The notes under the pieces: generated by a model
Database searches by the model: none
Told to the model about the DNA's origin: nothing
Seen by the model: only the letters and a program-made list of their open reading frames with translations
Assembly: GCF_918814755.1 (NCBI RefSeq)
Contig: NZ_CAKKNT010000022.1
Span: 1-32,804, forward strand
Length of the DNA: 32,804 nt
Direction: 5' to 3'
From: Periweissella ghanensis
GTDB lineage: Bacteria; Bacillota; Bacilli; Lactobacillales; Lactobacillaceae
Shown: positions 14,689-24,796 of the stretch, piece by piece
How the letters are laid out: each line of letters starts with the position of its first letter
Position numbering within the stretch: the first letter of the stretch is position 1
Program-made: the position numbers and the translations under genes

Positions 14689-15141
14689 TTAGGCTTCAGT
14701 TTCAATATTACTTTCGGTTTGGACATTGATTAGAACAATTTGCTTTTTGAGGTCAACTTCAAAATTAGCTTCAGCTACAACGGGCATAGCTTGTTCAACT
14801 TGTTGTGACAAAAAGCCTGCTTCAAGGTTAAAATCAGGTCGCGTTGGGTTAGCAAGGAAGCGGTTTTTGACAAAATCACCGCTAAGTTGCCAAATTTGTT
14901 GATTGCCTTTTTCGGAAAGTTTTGTTAACTCACCAAAACCAGCATTTAAGAAAAAAATTGCTAATTCTTGATCAAGCGATACTTGATAAGTGCGAGCTAA
15001 ATTTTTACCCGCCCAGTAAGAAATGCTAGACGTATCTTCTTGTAAAATGTCTGGAATTAGAATGTCTCGTAACAAGTTGATTGCAAATGGGGTTGGTGCT
15101 CCAGTTGCAGCAACTAAATTATCATAAGTATGCGCGTCCAT
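14689..15141 (-). CDS. yslB: YslB-family (DUF2507) protein
   Basis: A 150-residue soluble protein resembling Bacillus YslB, a conserved Firmicutes protein of undefined function. The best match is the central LRDILIPDILQEDTSSISYW followed by AGKNLARTY; an acidic tail (ESNIETEA) ends it. It diverges from murI, a neighbourhood seen in other Firmicutes, and so may be linked to cell envelope or growth functions, but this is only inference. GGGAG (15152-15148) lies six bases before the ATG at 15141. A longer frame starting at 15189 reads through the promoter and is rejected. Confidence 0.75.
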   Translation of the reverse strand: MDAHTYDNLVAATGAPTPFAINLLRDILIPDILQEDTSSISYWAGKNLARTYQVSLDQELAIFFLNAGFGELTKLSEKGNQQIWQLSGDFVKNRFLANPTRPDFNLEAGFLSQQVEQAMPVVAEANFEVDLKKQIVLINVQTESNIETEA

Positions 15142-15169
15142 CGAATTCTCCCAATAGTTAATTAATATA

Positions 15170-15178
15170 ATTTTAGCA
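15170..15178 (-). promoter_or_regulatory. yslB extended -10 promoter
   Basis: On the - strand TGCTAAAAT (15178-15170) is an extended -10 box (TGN plus TAAAAT) about 30 bases upstream of the yslB start. The -35 region is weak. Confidence 0.45.
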
Positions 15179-15279
15179 AAAATTAGCACACATTGTTAGT
15201 AAAAATAATGTAAGAAATCGTAATTATAGTTAAATAATAACTTGAACTAAAAAAGCACTAAAAACATGCTTGATTAAAG

Positions 15280-15312
15280 TATAATATAATTAATAACATC
15301 ATGATTAGAGGT
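15280..15312 (+). promoter_or_regulatory. murI -10 region and ribosome binding site
   Basis: Two overlapping TATAAT hexamers (15280-15285 and 15285-15290) precede murI, without a clear -35. AGAGGT (15307-15312) is six bases before the ATG at 15319, which is why that start is preferred to the in-frame ATG at 15301. Confidence 0.5.
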
Positions 15313-15318
15313 AAGAAA

Positions 15319-16146
15319 ATGACATCACAAGCAATTGGTTACATTGATTCAGGGATTGGCGGGATTACGGTCGCTCGTGAGGCGCTACGTCAACTGCCAC
15401 ATGAAGTTGTTTATTATGTTGGTGACACTGCTCGGATGCCATATGGCCCCCGGCCCAAAGAAGAAGTGCTGAAATATACTTGGGAAATGGTTGATTTTCT
15501 CGTAAAAAAAGATATTAAAATGTTGGTAATTGCTTGTAATACGGCTACCGCAGCGGCACTACCTGATTTACGGGCGAAATTAGATATCCCCGTAATTGGG
15601 GTAATTGCACCGGGGGTCCGAGGCGCGTTACGGGCTACTAATAATAAAAAAATTGGGGTGATTGCCACGGCTGGGACCGTTAAATCAGAAGCTTATGCCA
15701 AGGCATTAGAACATAAGGATAATGCCGTGCGTGTATCACAACTGGCGTGTCCGGAGTTTGTTCAAATTGTGGAAGCCAATCAATCAGATTCACCAGCCGC
15801 GGCAACTTTAATTGCCGATAAGTTAGCGTATTTTGCCGATAAGGATATTGATACGTTAGTCTTAGGATGTACTCATTTTCCATTGCTTGATCAAACAATT
15901 GGCAAGGTAATGGGTGAAAAGGTAACTTTGGTTAATTCAGGAGCAGTTGCGATTGAAAATGTTTCCGCAATGCTTGATGAGTTAAATATTAGCAACTCTG
16001 ACCCAATCAATCGTGCAAAAGACGAGTATTATACAACTGGTGATGTGACAGCGTTTCACACGTTAGCTAGTCGCTGGTTAAATAATGATGATTTAAATGT
16101 ACAACACTTAGCAATGACATCAACGGGACTTAAATTGGAGGATTAA
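15319..16146 (+). CDS. murI: Glutamate racemase
   Basis: MurI makes D-glutamate for peptidoglycan. The 275-residue cytoplasmic enzyme has DSGIGG (Asp10, Ser11), YVGDTARMPYGPRP, the first catalytic cysteine Cys73 in ACNTATAAAL, and the second, Cys184, with His186 in LGCTHFPLL. It begins a + strand operon with rdgB (gap of 7 bases) and a phosphodiesterase gene, an order common in Firmicutes. Confidence 0.96.
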   Translation: MTSQAIGYIDSGIGGITVAREALRQLPHEVVYYVGDTARMPYGPRPKEEVLKYTWEMVDFLVKKDIKMLVIACNTATAAALPDLRAKLDIPVIGVIAPGVRGALRATNNKKIGVIATAGTVKSEAYAKALEHKDNAVRVSQLACPEFVQIVEANQSDSPAAATLIADKLAYFADKDIDTLVLGCTHFPLLDQTIGKVMGEKVTLVNSGAVAIENVSAMLDELNISNSDPINRAKDEYYTTGDVTAFHTLASRWLNNDDLNVQHLAMTSTGLKLED

Positions 16147-16153
16147 TAACACT

Positions 16154-16759
16154 ATGAGTGATAAAAAAATTATTTTAGCAACTAACAATGCCGGTAAATT
16201 AAAGGAATTTAAAGCATTATTAGCTCCAAAAGGGATTGAAGTATTAGGCTTAAGCGACTTAGATCAACACATTGAGATTGCTGAAACTGGGACGACGTTT
16301 GCTGAAAATGCATTGATTAAAGCCCGGACCATTGCTGATTTAATGCAGACTTATCCGGTTATTTCAGATGATTCTGGTTTGATGGTGAGTCCATTAAATG
16401 ATGAACCTGGAATTTATTCAGCACGGTATGCAGGGGATCATGATGATGCCGCTAATATCGAGAAATTACTTGGTAAATTAGGTCAGCTACCATTTGAAGA
16501 ACGTAAAGCCCGCTTCCATGCAACGATTGCGGCCGTTAAGCCTAATGGGCAAGAATTAGTCGTAAGCGGTGAAGTTGAAGGTTATATTACCTTTGAAGTT
16601 CGTGGAATTGGGGGCTTTGGGTATGATCCAATTTTCTTTTCACCAGAATTAGGTAAAACATTCGGAGAAGCTAGTGCGGAAGAGAAGAACTTAATTAGCC
16701 ATCGTCGCCGGGCAATTGACGCCTTTTTAGCCCAATTTGATGCATGGTGGGCCGCTTAA
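16154..16759 (+). CDS. rdgB: XTP/dITP pyrophosphatase (RdgB/HAM1 family)
   Basis: RdgB hydrolyses XTP, ITP and dITP to monophosphates and so keeps deaminated purines out of nucleic acids. The 201-residue protein shows LATNNAGKLKEF, SDDSGL (71-76, catalytic Asp), RYAGDHDD, GGFGYDP (153-159) and ISHRRRA (181-187). The full-length motif set suggests an active enzyme. It lies directly behind murI, and its stop shares a base with the next start (TAATG). Confidence 0.95.
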   Translation: MSDKKIILATNNAGKLKEFKALLAPKGIEVLGLSDLDQHIEIAETGTTFAENALIKARTIADLMQTYPVISDDSGLMVSPLNDEPGIYSARYAGDHDDAANIEKLLGKLGQLPFEERKARFHATIAAVKPNGQELVVSGEVEGYITFEVRGIGGFGYDPIFFSPELGKTFGEASAEEKNLISHRRRAIDAFLAQFDAWWAA

Positions 16760-17283
16760 TGAAATACTTATTTATTAGTGATGCCCACGGTGACCGCGCA
16801 ATTTTACAAAAAATATTTCAGGCGAATAAAGAAGCTGTCACCCAGATTTTTTATAATGGCGATTCTGAATTACCAGCTGATGATAGTGTTTTTGATGGGG
16901 TCATCACGGTAGCAGGTAATATGGATTTTGATCGTAAATATGAGTCGAGTAACCATTATCGGACTAGTGATCAAAGTATTTTTCAAGCCCATGGTCATTT
17001 ATTTGGCGTTAATTATTCATTAACAAAATTGATTTTGGCCGCTAAAGCTGTCGATGCCCAAATTGTCACTTTTGGTCATACCCACCAACTCGGGGTTGAA
17101 GTTGTTGATAATATGTTAGTTATCAATCCTGGTTCAATTAGTCAACCACGTGGGCAATATGCTTACCTTGGCGGGACATATGCGATTGTAACCGTAAATG
17201 GCTTAATATATGACGTCCAATATTATGACCGGCAAATGACAGCAATTCCTGATTTACATTTTACATTCAACTTAACAGCGTAG
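16759..17283 (+). CDS. YfcE/MJ0936-type metallophosphodiesterase
   Basis: A 174-residue calcineurin-fold phosphoesterase binding two metal ions. The ligands are visible: Asp8 and His10 (ISDAHGD), Asp35 (NGDSE), Asn54 (VAGNMD), His78 (AHGH), and His107 with His109 (FGHTH). Members of this family act on small phosphodiesters in vitro; the real substrate is unknown. The ATG at 16759 overlaps the rdgB stop and is preferred over an upstream ATG at 16744. It is the last gene of the murI operon. Confidence 0.88.
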   Translation: MKYLFISDAHGDRAILQKIFQANKEAVTQIFYNGDSELPADDSVFDGVITVAGNMDFDRKYESSNHYRTSDQSIFQAHGHLFGVNYSLTKLILAAKAVDAQIVTFGHTHQLGVEVVDNMLVINPGSISQPRGQYAYLGGTYAIVTVNGLIYDVQYYDRQMTAIPDLHFTFNLTA

Positions 17284-17294
17284 AGCGAAAGAGG

Positions 17295-17330
17295 GACGAT
17301 CTAATCACGGTATTGGGTCGTTTTTTCTTT
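17295..17330 (+). terminator. Terminator after the murI operon
   Basis: ACGATCT (17296-17302) pairs with GGGTCGT (17315-17321), using two G-U pairs, around a 12-base loop. A T-run follows (17321-17326, 17328-17330). The stem is modest but well placed between the operon and rexB. Confidence 0.55.
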
Positions 17331-17366
17331 AAAAAACCTATATGTAATCAAATAATGGAGGATCCG

Positions 17367-20300
17367 ATGACATTAGAATTTTTATATGGCGAAGCTCAGT
17401 ATGATCATCGTCAAGCATTACTAGGAATGATTAAAGAGCGTGCTGTGATCCAACCGGATGCACAAATTTTTTATTTGGTACCAAACCATATTAAATTTGA
17501 TGCCGAAGTTGATGTATTAACGCGGTATGGGCAATTAGATGGTGCGGATACGCAAGTGATTGCTGAAAGTCAGCTCCAAGTATTCTCAATTTCACGGCTT
17601 GTCTGGTATTTTATGGCTAACACCGCTGTTTATCAGCGAGAACGAATTAGTAATACCGGCTTGTTTATGTTAGTGCGTCAAGCATTGAGTCAAGCAGCTG
17701 ATGAGTTAATTTTATTTCAACGACTTGGCCAAAAACCGGGGTTTATTGACCAATTAGCCAATCAAATTAGTGAGTTGCGTTTATCAAAAATTACCGCCCA
17801 AGATTTGGCCGAATTACTGCCAGCGACGGGGGCTGATTATGAATTGAATGCTAAAATGCACGATTTAACAATCATTATGAATATCGTGGAAAAGCAAGTT
17901 GTTAACAAACTAATTACTAATACGGATTTATTGAACGCCTTTGCTGATTGGTTAACGACGGCCAATCTCGCGAACATGCATTTTTATTTTGAAGGTTTTT
18001 CTTCATTTACTATTCCAGAACGCCGCGTATTAGAAATGCTAATTTCAAAAACCGATGTCACAGTAGCTTTAGTTACGGATAGTTTAACAATTAATCCACT
18101 CGGCGACTTGTTCAAACGGACTAAAATTTTAATTCAAGAACTGACAAATTTTGCTAAGTTACAAGGTGTGGATGTGCACAAGCAGCTCGTAACAACTAAA
18201 CGGCCGGTTAGTGATGGAATTAAGGCCTATGAACGCATCTGGATAGATAGTCATAAAACAGGCCAGCTAGTGTTGGGTACAGCAGCAGAAAAGCACGCAG
18301 CTCAGCAAGCGATTAAAGTGTTTGCCGCAGAATCATTGCAAACCGAAGTTGAGCAATTTGCACGCTTAATTCGCCAAAAAGTCCAAGCTGACCCGAGTTA
18401 TCGTTATCGGGATTTTTTAATTGTGGCCCGCGATTTGAATCAATATGAAACGATGATTGGCCCAATTTTTGCCCGTTATCAAATCCCGGTCTTCACTGAC
18501 TTGGATTTTGCGATGACTAATCACCCGTTAGTTGAATTTATGCGTTCATTATTGGATTTAGCAACGACGGATAATTTTCAGTATTATCCACTAATGCGTT
18601 TGCTTAAAACGCAATTGTTACGTCCTAGTTCGATGGATGAATTGACTTTTCGCCAAGCCCTTGACGTCACTGAAAATTATATCTTGGCGTTTAATCCACG
18701 GCGTAGCGAATGGGTAGGGGATGAAGATTGGGTCTATACGCGTTCAACAGGGAGCGAAGATGATTGGCAATTGATTTCGGTTGATGCGGAAATTAATCAA
18801 AAAATCAACGATATTCGGACTTTTGTTGCAACAGCTTTAACAAATATTCGCCAGGCATTAAAAAAGGTCCAAACTAATCAAGATGCTGTTATGGTGTTAT
18901 ATAAATGGTTACAAGATTACGGGATTTTGGATGTCTTAAAAGAATGGCGGCAAACAGCGTTAGCAAACCAAGACTTAGTTCAAGCTAAGCAACCAGAAGA
19001 AGTTTGGCAGATGTTGATGCAAACGTTTGATGAAATTGTCACTTTAATGGGGCCCCAAGCATTTGATATCAAAACTTTTAGTGATGTTTTAGCAGCCGGC
19101 TTTAGTGGTGGTAAATTTGCGGGGATTCCAGCAGCCATTGATAAAGTGCAAATTTCAGAAATGGGAATTACCCAAAATGATAATTATCGGGTTGTCATGG
19201 TATTAGGAGGCACGCGGCTGAACTTACCAGCTCAATTGCAAAATCATAGTTTACTAAATGACCAAGATCGCACGGATTTTGAAAAATACCGCGATGTCTT
19301 GGATAAGGATATGTATTTACGTGATACGAGTCGTGAACAGATGGCGGCAGAACCGTTACTAGCTTATTTAAGTTGGACACGGGCCAAAGATAGCTTGATT
19401 TTAAGCTATCCGGTTCGTAATACTGATGGGCAAATTCAAAAGTTATCCCCATATATTGGACGGTTAGTGCGAGCGTTTGATTTACCAATTCAAACCCTAA
19501 GTAGTCAGCCCCAGTTGGCCTTAGCTGGCCGTGATATACGCCAATTTATTGGGACCCCACGTTCCACGTTGAATCATATCGGGAATCTTAAACGCCAAGC
19601 CCACAACGAAGAGCAACCGTTACCAAGTAATTGGCAAGCGTTGGAAAATTATGTCCGAAATGTCGAGCCATTAGCCGATAAAATTTTTGCGGCTGTTAAT
19701 TACAGTAACCAAAGTGAACAATTGTTACCTGCCATTGGCCAACAAATTTTTGGTGAAACGTTAAATGTTTCGATTTCACAATTGGAAAAATATTACCAAA
19801 ATCCGTTTGCGTACTTCTTAGAATATGGGTTACGGTTGCGGGAACGACCAGTCTTTGAATTGAGCCCCGCTGATACGGGTCAGTTTTATCATGCGGTTTT
19901 AGACCAAGTGATGAAACTTTTGATTAACCAAGATAAGAAACCCGGGCAAGTTCCAGTTGCCGAACTCCAAGGGTTAGTCCACCAAGCGGCTGATCAAATT
20001 TTAGCTGATCCAGCTTTTAAAATTTTAAAGAGCTCAGCGCGCTTACAGTTTATTCAAAAACAACTGGTTAATACGTTAGTCCAAGTATTTGGGAACTTAG
20101 CGCATGCTAGCAATCTGGATAATAGTCGTCCCTTTGCAACGGAAGTTCCCTTTGGATTCCGCCATGGAGAAAACGATTGGGCTCCCTTGGAGTTTACATT
20201 AAGTAATAATCGTAAAATGCATGTTCGTGGAAAAATTGACCGGGTTGATACTGATTTTGTGCAACAAGATTTATTTGTGAATGTGATTGATTATAAATCA

Positions 20301-20939
20301 GGTGAAAAGAAGTTCAATTATCGGGATGCCTATTATGGGTTAGCATTACAGTTATTAACGTATTTAAACGTGGTTCAAGTTAATGCCGACAAATTTAACC
20401 AAGCCGTCAATCTTGGTGGAGCATTATTTGCCCATATTGACGATCCTAAACTTAAGTTAAGTGATTTTGGTGGCCCAATTGATGATATTTTATCGGCCGC
20501 AAGCCTTGATTTAGTACAAGCAAAACGGACTTTGAGTTTTAAATATAACGGTCTATTAGTAAAAGATGAAGATTTCTTATTATCATTGGATGATGAAATC
20601 CAAGACGACCGCAAAGCCAAGCACTACAACTTTAGTTTTAATACGAAAAAACAGTTAAATAAAACCGGTGATTTAATCTTACCGGAAGATTTAGAATTGC
20701 TATTAGCCCATAATATTGCGAACTTGACGAGCGCTGGGGAAGCGATTTTAGCGGGGGAATTTCCGATTGCACCTGTGCGTTGGAGTAACCAAAAAACAGC
20801 CTTACAATATTCTCCATTTAAGCCCGTGATGAGCTTTGATGCATTAATTGACAATAAATATAATCAGCTTAATAGCCTCAAAGCCAGTGATGTTTTGGCG
20901 CTGTTAGCTAAAGAACAAGAGGAGCGTGGAAATGCCTGA
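17367..20939 (+). CDS. rexB: ATP-dependent helicase/nuclease subunit B (RexB, AddB type 2)
   Basis: RexB pairs with RexA to process DNA double-strand ends for recombination, the role of RecBCD/AddAB. The protein has 1190 residues. Its C-terminal RecB-like nuclease is recognisable from GKIDRVDTD and VIDYKSGEKKF (about 970-980) followed by YGLALQLLTYL (about 990). At the N-terminus, where Bacillus AddB has a Walker A P-loop, the sequence is FLYGEAQYDHRQALL, so the ATP site is lost, as known for RexB of Lactobacillales. The iron-sulfur cysteine cluster of Bacillus AddB also seems absent. GGAGG (17357-17361) sets the ATG at 17367; a frame from 17313 is rejected. Its end overlaps rexA by 8 bases. 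Confidence 0.94.
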   Translation: MTLEFLYGEAQYDHRQALLGMIKERAVIQPDAQIFYLVPNHIKFDAEVDVLTRYGQLDGADTQVIAESQLQVFSISRLVWYFMANTAVYQRERISNTGLFMLVRQALSQAADELILFQRLGQKPGFIDQLANQISELRLSKITAQDLAELLPATGADYELNAKMHDLTIIMNIVEKQVVNKLITNTDLLNAFADWLTTANLANMHFYFEGFSSFTIPERRVLEMLISKTDVTVALVTDSLTINPLGDLFKRTKILIQELTNFAKLQGVDVHKQLVTTKRPVSDGIKAYERIWIDSHKTGQLVLGTAAEKHAAQQAIKVFAAESLQTEVEQFARLIRQKVQADPSYRYRDFLIVARDLNQYETMIGPIFARYQIPVFTDLDFAMTNHPLVEFMRSLLDLATTDNFQYYPLMRLLKTQLLRPSSMDELTFRQALDVTENYILAFNPRRSEWVGDEDWVYTRSTGSEDDWQLISVDAEINQKINDIRTFVATALTNIRQALKKVQTNQDAVMVLYKWLQDYGILDVLKEWRQTALANQDLVQAKQPEEVWQMLMQTFDEIVTLMGPQAFDIKTFSDVLAAGFSGGKFAGIPAAIDKVQISEMGITQNDNYRVVMVLGGTRLNLPAQLQNHSLLNDQDRTDFEKYRDVLDKDMYLRDTSREQMAAEPLLAYLSWTRAKDSLILSYPVRNTDGQIQKLSPYIGRLVRAFDLPIQTLSSQPQLALAGRDIRQFIGTPRSTLNHIGNLKRQAHNEEQPLPSNWQALENYVRNVEPLADKIFAAVNYSNQSEQLLPAIGQQIFGETLNVSISQLEKYYQNPFAYFLEYGLRLRERPVFELSPADTGQFYHAVLDQVMKLLINQDKKPGQVPVAELQGLVHQAADQILADPAFKILKSSARLQFIQKQLVNTLVQVFGNLAHASNLDNSRPFATEVPFGFRHGENDWAPLEFTLSNNRKMHVRGKIDRVDTDFVQQDLFVNVIDYKSGEKKFNYRDAYYGLALQLLTYLNVVQVNADKFNQAVNLGGALFAHIDDPKLKLSDFGGPIDDILSAASLDLVQAKRTLSFKYNGLLVKDEDFLLSLDDEIQDDRKAKHYNFSFNTKKQLNKTGDLILPEDLELLLAHNIANLTSAGEAILAGEFPIAPVRWSNQKTALQYSPFKPVMSFDALIDNKYNQLNSLKASDVLALLAKEQEERGNA

Positions 20940-23900
20940 ATTTACTTCTAATCAAAAAGCAGCCATTACGCATGCTAATCATAATATCTTAGTTTCTGCA
21001 TCGGCGGGATCTGGTAAAACAACGGTCTTGGTAGAACGGGTAATTCAAAAATTATTAGCGGCCGAAAATCCAGTCAGTTTGGATCAAATGTTAATTGTGA
21101 CCTTCACTGATGCCGCAGCCAAAGAAATGCGTGACCGAATTGAAGTTGCTTTGAAAAAAGGAATTGAAACTGCTAGTCAACCACCAGTTGATAATGAGCG
21201 GCTGCAAGCCTTGCAAGAGCAACTTTTGATTTTACCCACGGCTAATATTTCGACGTTGCACGCGTTTGCTTTACGCTTAATCGAACACTACTACCATGTG
21301 ATTGATTTAGATCCCCAATTTCGGTTGCTAGCAGACACAGCCGAAGCGGAAATGATGCAAAATGAAGTTTTAGCGGCGTTATTTGAAGAGCGCTATGCAA
21401 ATGATGCGGCCTTTCCAGAGTTAGTGCAATTATTTGCTAAAAAAGGCGACGAGGGGATGGCTGAGACCGTCTTACGGCTTTATAATTTTGCGAATGCGCG
21501 AGCGGATATGGATGCGTGGCTAGATGGTTTAGCTAAACGTTATCTAATTGATGGGCATTACACGCAATCAGCATTTTATCAAAATGAATTACGCCCATTA
21601 ATCTTGCCGCGGTTAGAACGGGCCCAAAATAGTTTAGCGACTGCCTTAGCGGAAGTTGAAGCCTATAGTGATGATAAAAATGCCAAAAAACGAGCCGATT
21701 TTATTGCCGATGAATTAACCCAACTAACTAATTTACAAGCGCGATTTAACGATCCCACAAGTTCATGGGATGAGTTACGGGCAAGCTTTAATCTCTTAGA
21801 ATGGCGTGCAATTGCTGGTCGCAGTAATAAAGACACTGACGAATTAGTCAAAGAAGCCATGGAAGTTGCCAAGGGCTATCGGGAAGAAGCTAAGGAACAA
21901 TTGCAAGCCATTAAAGCCAATTATTTTTTACTTGATGAGACAAGTTTATTAGCTGTGACCGCTAAAGTGGCCACGGCGACGGCAAATTTAGTTGCGATTG
22001 TGAAAGATTTCAATACGCAATTTAGTCAGTTTAAACGCCAAAAACAAGTGCTTGATTTTAGTGATTTAGAACATTTTGCCTTGCAAATTTTACAAGATCC
22101 CGCGACCGCTAAAACGTTGCAAGCCCGGTATCGTGAAATTATGGTTGATGAATACCAAGATATTAATCCGTTACAAGAAACATTGCTCACAAGTTTAAGT
22201 AATGGCCATAACATGTTTATGGTGGGGGATGTTAAACAATCAATTTATGGCTTCCGACTAGCTGATCCAAGTCTTTTTATGGCGAAGTATCAAGCGTATC
22301 AAAATTGGGATGATCAAACCCAACCAGCCCCATTAAATGAACGGATTATTTTACCAGAAAACTTCCGGTCGCATAAGAATGTGACTGGCTTTACGAACAT
22401 GATTTTTACCCAGATTATGAATCAAACGCTTGGTGATTTAGATTATGATGGCAGTGCGAAATTAGTTTATCAAGCTAAAGTTTATGAAGATGTGCCACCA
22501 GTCGCCGAATTATTAATCTATTTAGACCAGGATGCAGATGGGCATGGGGCGCCTGAAATACCAGCCGATGGTGAGGAAGTAGCTGATGATCTTGAAGAAT
22601 TAAATAATGATAAAACGAGTGCCCAACTTTTGATTATGGCTGAAAAAATTAAGGAACTAGTGCTTAATGGTGGTCAGCGGTTTGATAAAGAAACCCAACA
22701 AATGATACCGGTTAATTGGGGCGATATTGCGATTTTAGAACCGACGCGGAAAATGAATTTGAAATTAGTCGAAATTTTCAAAGCGGCTGGTATTCCAGTT
22801 GTTGTGAATGATGCTGATAATTATTTTCAAACGGTTGAAATCAATATTATGCTAAGCTTGCTGCAAATTATTGATAATCCGAATCAAGATATTCCCTTAG
22901 CGGCTGTTTTACGTTCACCGATTGTTGGGTTAGGTGAGAATGATTTAGCGCGTATTCGGACCCAAGATATGCAAGGAAATTTTTATGTGGCGGTTACTAA
23001 ATTTATGCAAGGGTATGCCGATAAATCAATGATTATTACCGAACCAGCCATGGTCGGTATTTATGAAAAATTAGCCCCATTTTTTGAGCAATTTCAGCAA
23101 TGGCGACAATTGGCAACCCAAAACCAATTAGTTGATTTAATTTGGCGAATCTATGAAGAAACGGGCTACTTTGAATATGTTGGGGGGATGCCAGCGGGCT
23201 TGCAACGTCAAGCTAACTTACACGCCTTATATGAACGTGCCAAAACTTTTGAAACGAGTAGTTATGTGGGCCTCTTTAGTTTTATTCAATATATTGAACA
23301 GCTTCGTAAAAATGAAAAAGATTTGGCGTCAGCAGCGGTTGATACAAGTGAAAATGCAGTCCAAGTAATGACAATCCATGCTTCAAAAGGACGTGAATTT
23401 CCAATTGTATTTCTTCTGGATGCCACCCATCAGTTTAATGTGTTAGACTTGACTAAGGGACTATTAATTGATGACCAAGCTGGTATTGCGATGCCATATT
23501 TAGAGCCTACGCAACGTTTGCAAATTGATTTACCACAACAGGCTTATATTAAAGATTTAGCTAAACGACGAGCATGGGCCGAAGAATTACGGGTCTTGTA
23601 TGTCGCTTTAACACGGGCCGAACAACAGTTATATCTAGTTGGAGCATATAATAGTGGCAAACAATTACAAAGTCGTTGGCTTGGTAGTAATCAGCAAAGT
23701 ACCTTATTTATTGATGATTTAACACGTTTAGGGGTTAATAATTTCATGGACTTAATTGGTCTGGCCTTATTACGTCATCCCAATTTTCCAAGTGAATTAT
23801 TTACCGACATAGAAATTCAAGCCTTGCCGGCGCTTAAAGATGATCAAAGTCAGTTCGTAGTCCACACATATGACCGTTCCCAAGTACTAGCATTAAATAG

Positions 23901-24720
23901 TGCGCAAATGACGCTTCCCACTAGCACAGTAACGCATAGTGAGATTGATACAATCAATGTCGATGATGTACAACAAATTGCAAAAGCCCAAGCGGTGCTC
24001 GCTTATCAATATCCGCATCAAATTGCCACCCAAACAACGGCTTATCAAAGTGTGAGTGAAGTTAAGCGGTTATTTGAAGATCCAGATAATTCGGTGCATG
24101 CCCAAATTAAGTTAACAACCAATGGTTTTGCGGAGGCTAATCGCTTGGTTGATGAGGATTTTGCAACGCCCAAATTCCTGGAACAATTAACGCAACCAAG
24201 TAGTTTGGCCGTTGGATCAGCGACGCACTTAGTCTTACAAGCTTTGGACTTACAACAAGTTATTGATGAAAGTACCATTAGGGATTGTATCAAAAAATTA
24301 GTTTTAACTGGTGCCTTAACACAAGATGTAGCAGATCAAATTAAAGTTACAGCGTTAGTGCAATTGTTTGCAACACCGTTTGGTGAGTTGCTCAAGCAAT
24401 CAGCAGCGGCAGTTAAGCGCGAACAACCATTTAGTATGTTGATGTACGCACGGGAACTATATCACGGATACACGGGAGGTGACGAGCGGGTCTTGATTCA
24501 CGGTATCATGGACGGATATTTTGTGACCGATGACGATCAATTAATTTTGTTTGATTACAAGACGGACTTTGTACCACATGGGCAAAGTCAAGTGTTAGTA
24601 GAACGTTATCAAGGACAACTTAATTTATATGCGGTCGCATTAGCAAAAATTATGCACCGACCAGTTGATCAAAAATATATTATTTCATTGGCGCTTGGCC
24701 AGGCAATTCCGGTTCCATAA
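20932..24720 (+). CDS. rexA: ATP-dependent helicase/nuclease subunit A (RexA/AddA)
   Basis: RexA is the motor and second nuclease of the RexAB complex. The 1262-residue protein is a UvrD/Rep superfamily 1 helicase with all main motifs: Walker A ASAGSGKTT (about 24-31), VTFTDAAAKEMRDRI, Walker B DEYQD (about 405), GDVKQSIYGFR (about 433), LPENFRS, TIHASKGREFPIVFL (about 812) and VLYVALTRA. The C-terminus has the RecB-type nuclease motif LFDYKTD (about 1207) and YQGQLNLYA (about 1225). GAGGAG (20919-20924) is seven bases before the ATG at 20932, which overlaps the end of rexB. It is the usual lactic acid bacteria gene pair. Confidence 0.96.
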   Translation: MPEFTSNQKAAITHANHNILVSASAGSGKTTVLVERVIQKLLAAENPVSLDQMLIVTFTDAAAKEMRDRIEVALKKGIETASQPPVDNERLQALQEQLLILPTANISTLHAFALRLIEHYYHVIDLDPQFRLLADTAEAEMMQNEVLAALFEERYANDAAFPELVQLFAKKGDEGMAETVLRLYNFANARADMDAWLDGLAKRYLIDGHYTQSAFYQNELRPLILPRLERAQNSLATALAEVEAYSDDKNAKKRADFIADELTQLTNLQARFNDPTSSWDELRASFNLLEWRAIAGRSNKDTDELVKEAMEVAKGYREEAKEQLQAIKANYFLLDETSLLAVTAKVATATANLVAIVKDFNTQFSQFKRQKQVLDFSDLEHFALQILQDPATAKTLQARYREIMVDEYQDINPLQETLLTSLSNGHNMFMVGDVKQSIYGFRLADPSLFMAKYQAYQNWDDQTQPAPLNERIILPENFRSHKNVTGFTNMIFTQIMNQTLGDLDYDGSAKLVYQAKVYEDVPPVAELLIYLDQDADGHGAPEIPADGEEVADDLEELNNDKTSAQLLIMAEKIKELVLNGGQRFDKETQQMIPVNWGDIAILEPTRKMNLKLVEIFKAAGIPVVVNDADNYFQTVEINIMLSLLQIIDNPNQDIPLAAVLRSPIVGLGENDLARIRTQDMQGNFYVAVTKFMQGYADKSMIITEPAMVGIYEKLAPFFEQFQQWRQLATQNQLVDLIWRIYEETGYFEYVGGMPAGLQRQANLHALYERAKTFETSSYVGLFSFIQYIEQLRKNEKDLASAAVDTSENAVQVMTIHASKGREFPIVFLLDATHQFNVLDLTKGLLIDDQAGIAMPYLEPTQRLQIDLPQQAYIKDLAKRRAWAEELRVLYVALTRAEQQLYLVGAYNSGKQLQSRWLGSNQQSTLFIDDLTRLGVNNFMDLIGLALLRHPNFPSELFTDIEIQALPALKDDQSQFVVHTYDRSQVLALNSAQMTLPTSTVTHSEIDTINVDDVQQIAKAQAVLAYQYPHQIATQTTAYQSVSEVKRLFEDPDNSVHAQIKLTTNGFAEANRLVDEDFATPKFLEQLTQPSSLAVGSATHLVLQALDLQQVIDESTIRDCIKKLVLTGALTQDVADQIKVTALVQLFATPFGELLKQSAAAVKREQPFSMLMYARELYHGYTGGDERVLIHGIMDGYFVTDDDQLILFDYKTDFVPHGQSQVLVERYQGQLNLYAVALAKIMHRPVDQKYIISLALGQAIPVP

Positions 24721-24796
24721 GAAAGACCATAAAATCGGATTTTTAGTTTAACAAAGTAGTGTAGAACTAAGTTTTTACTATAAGAGGGAAAAAGCA

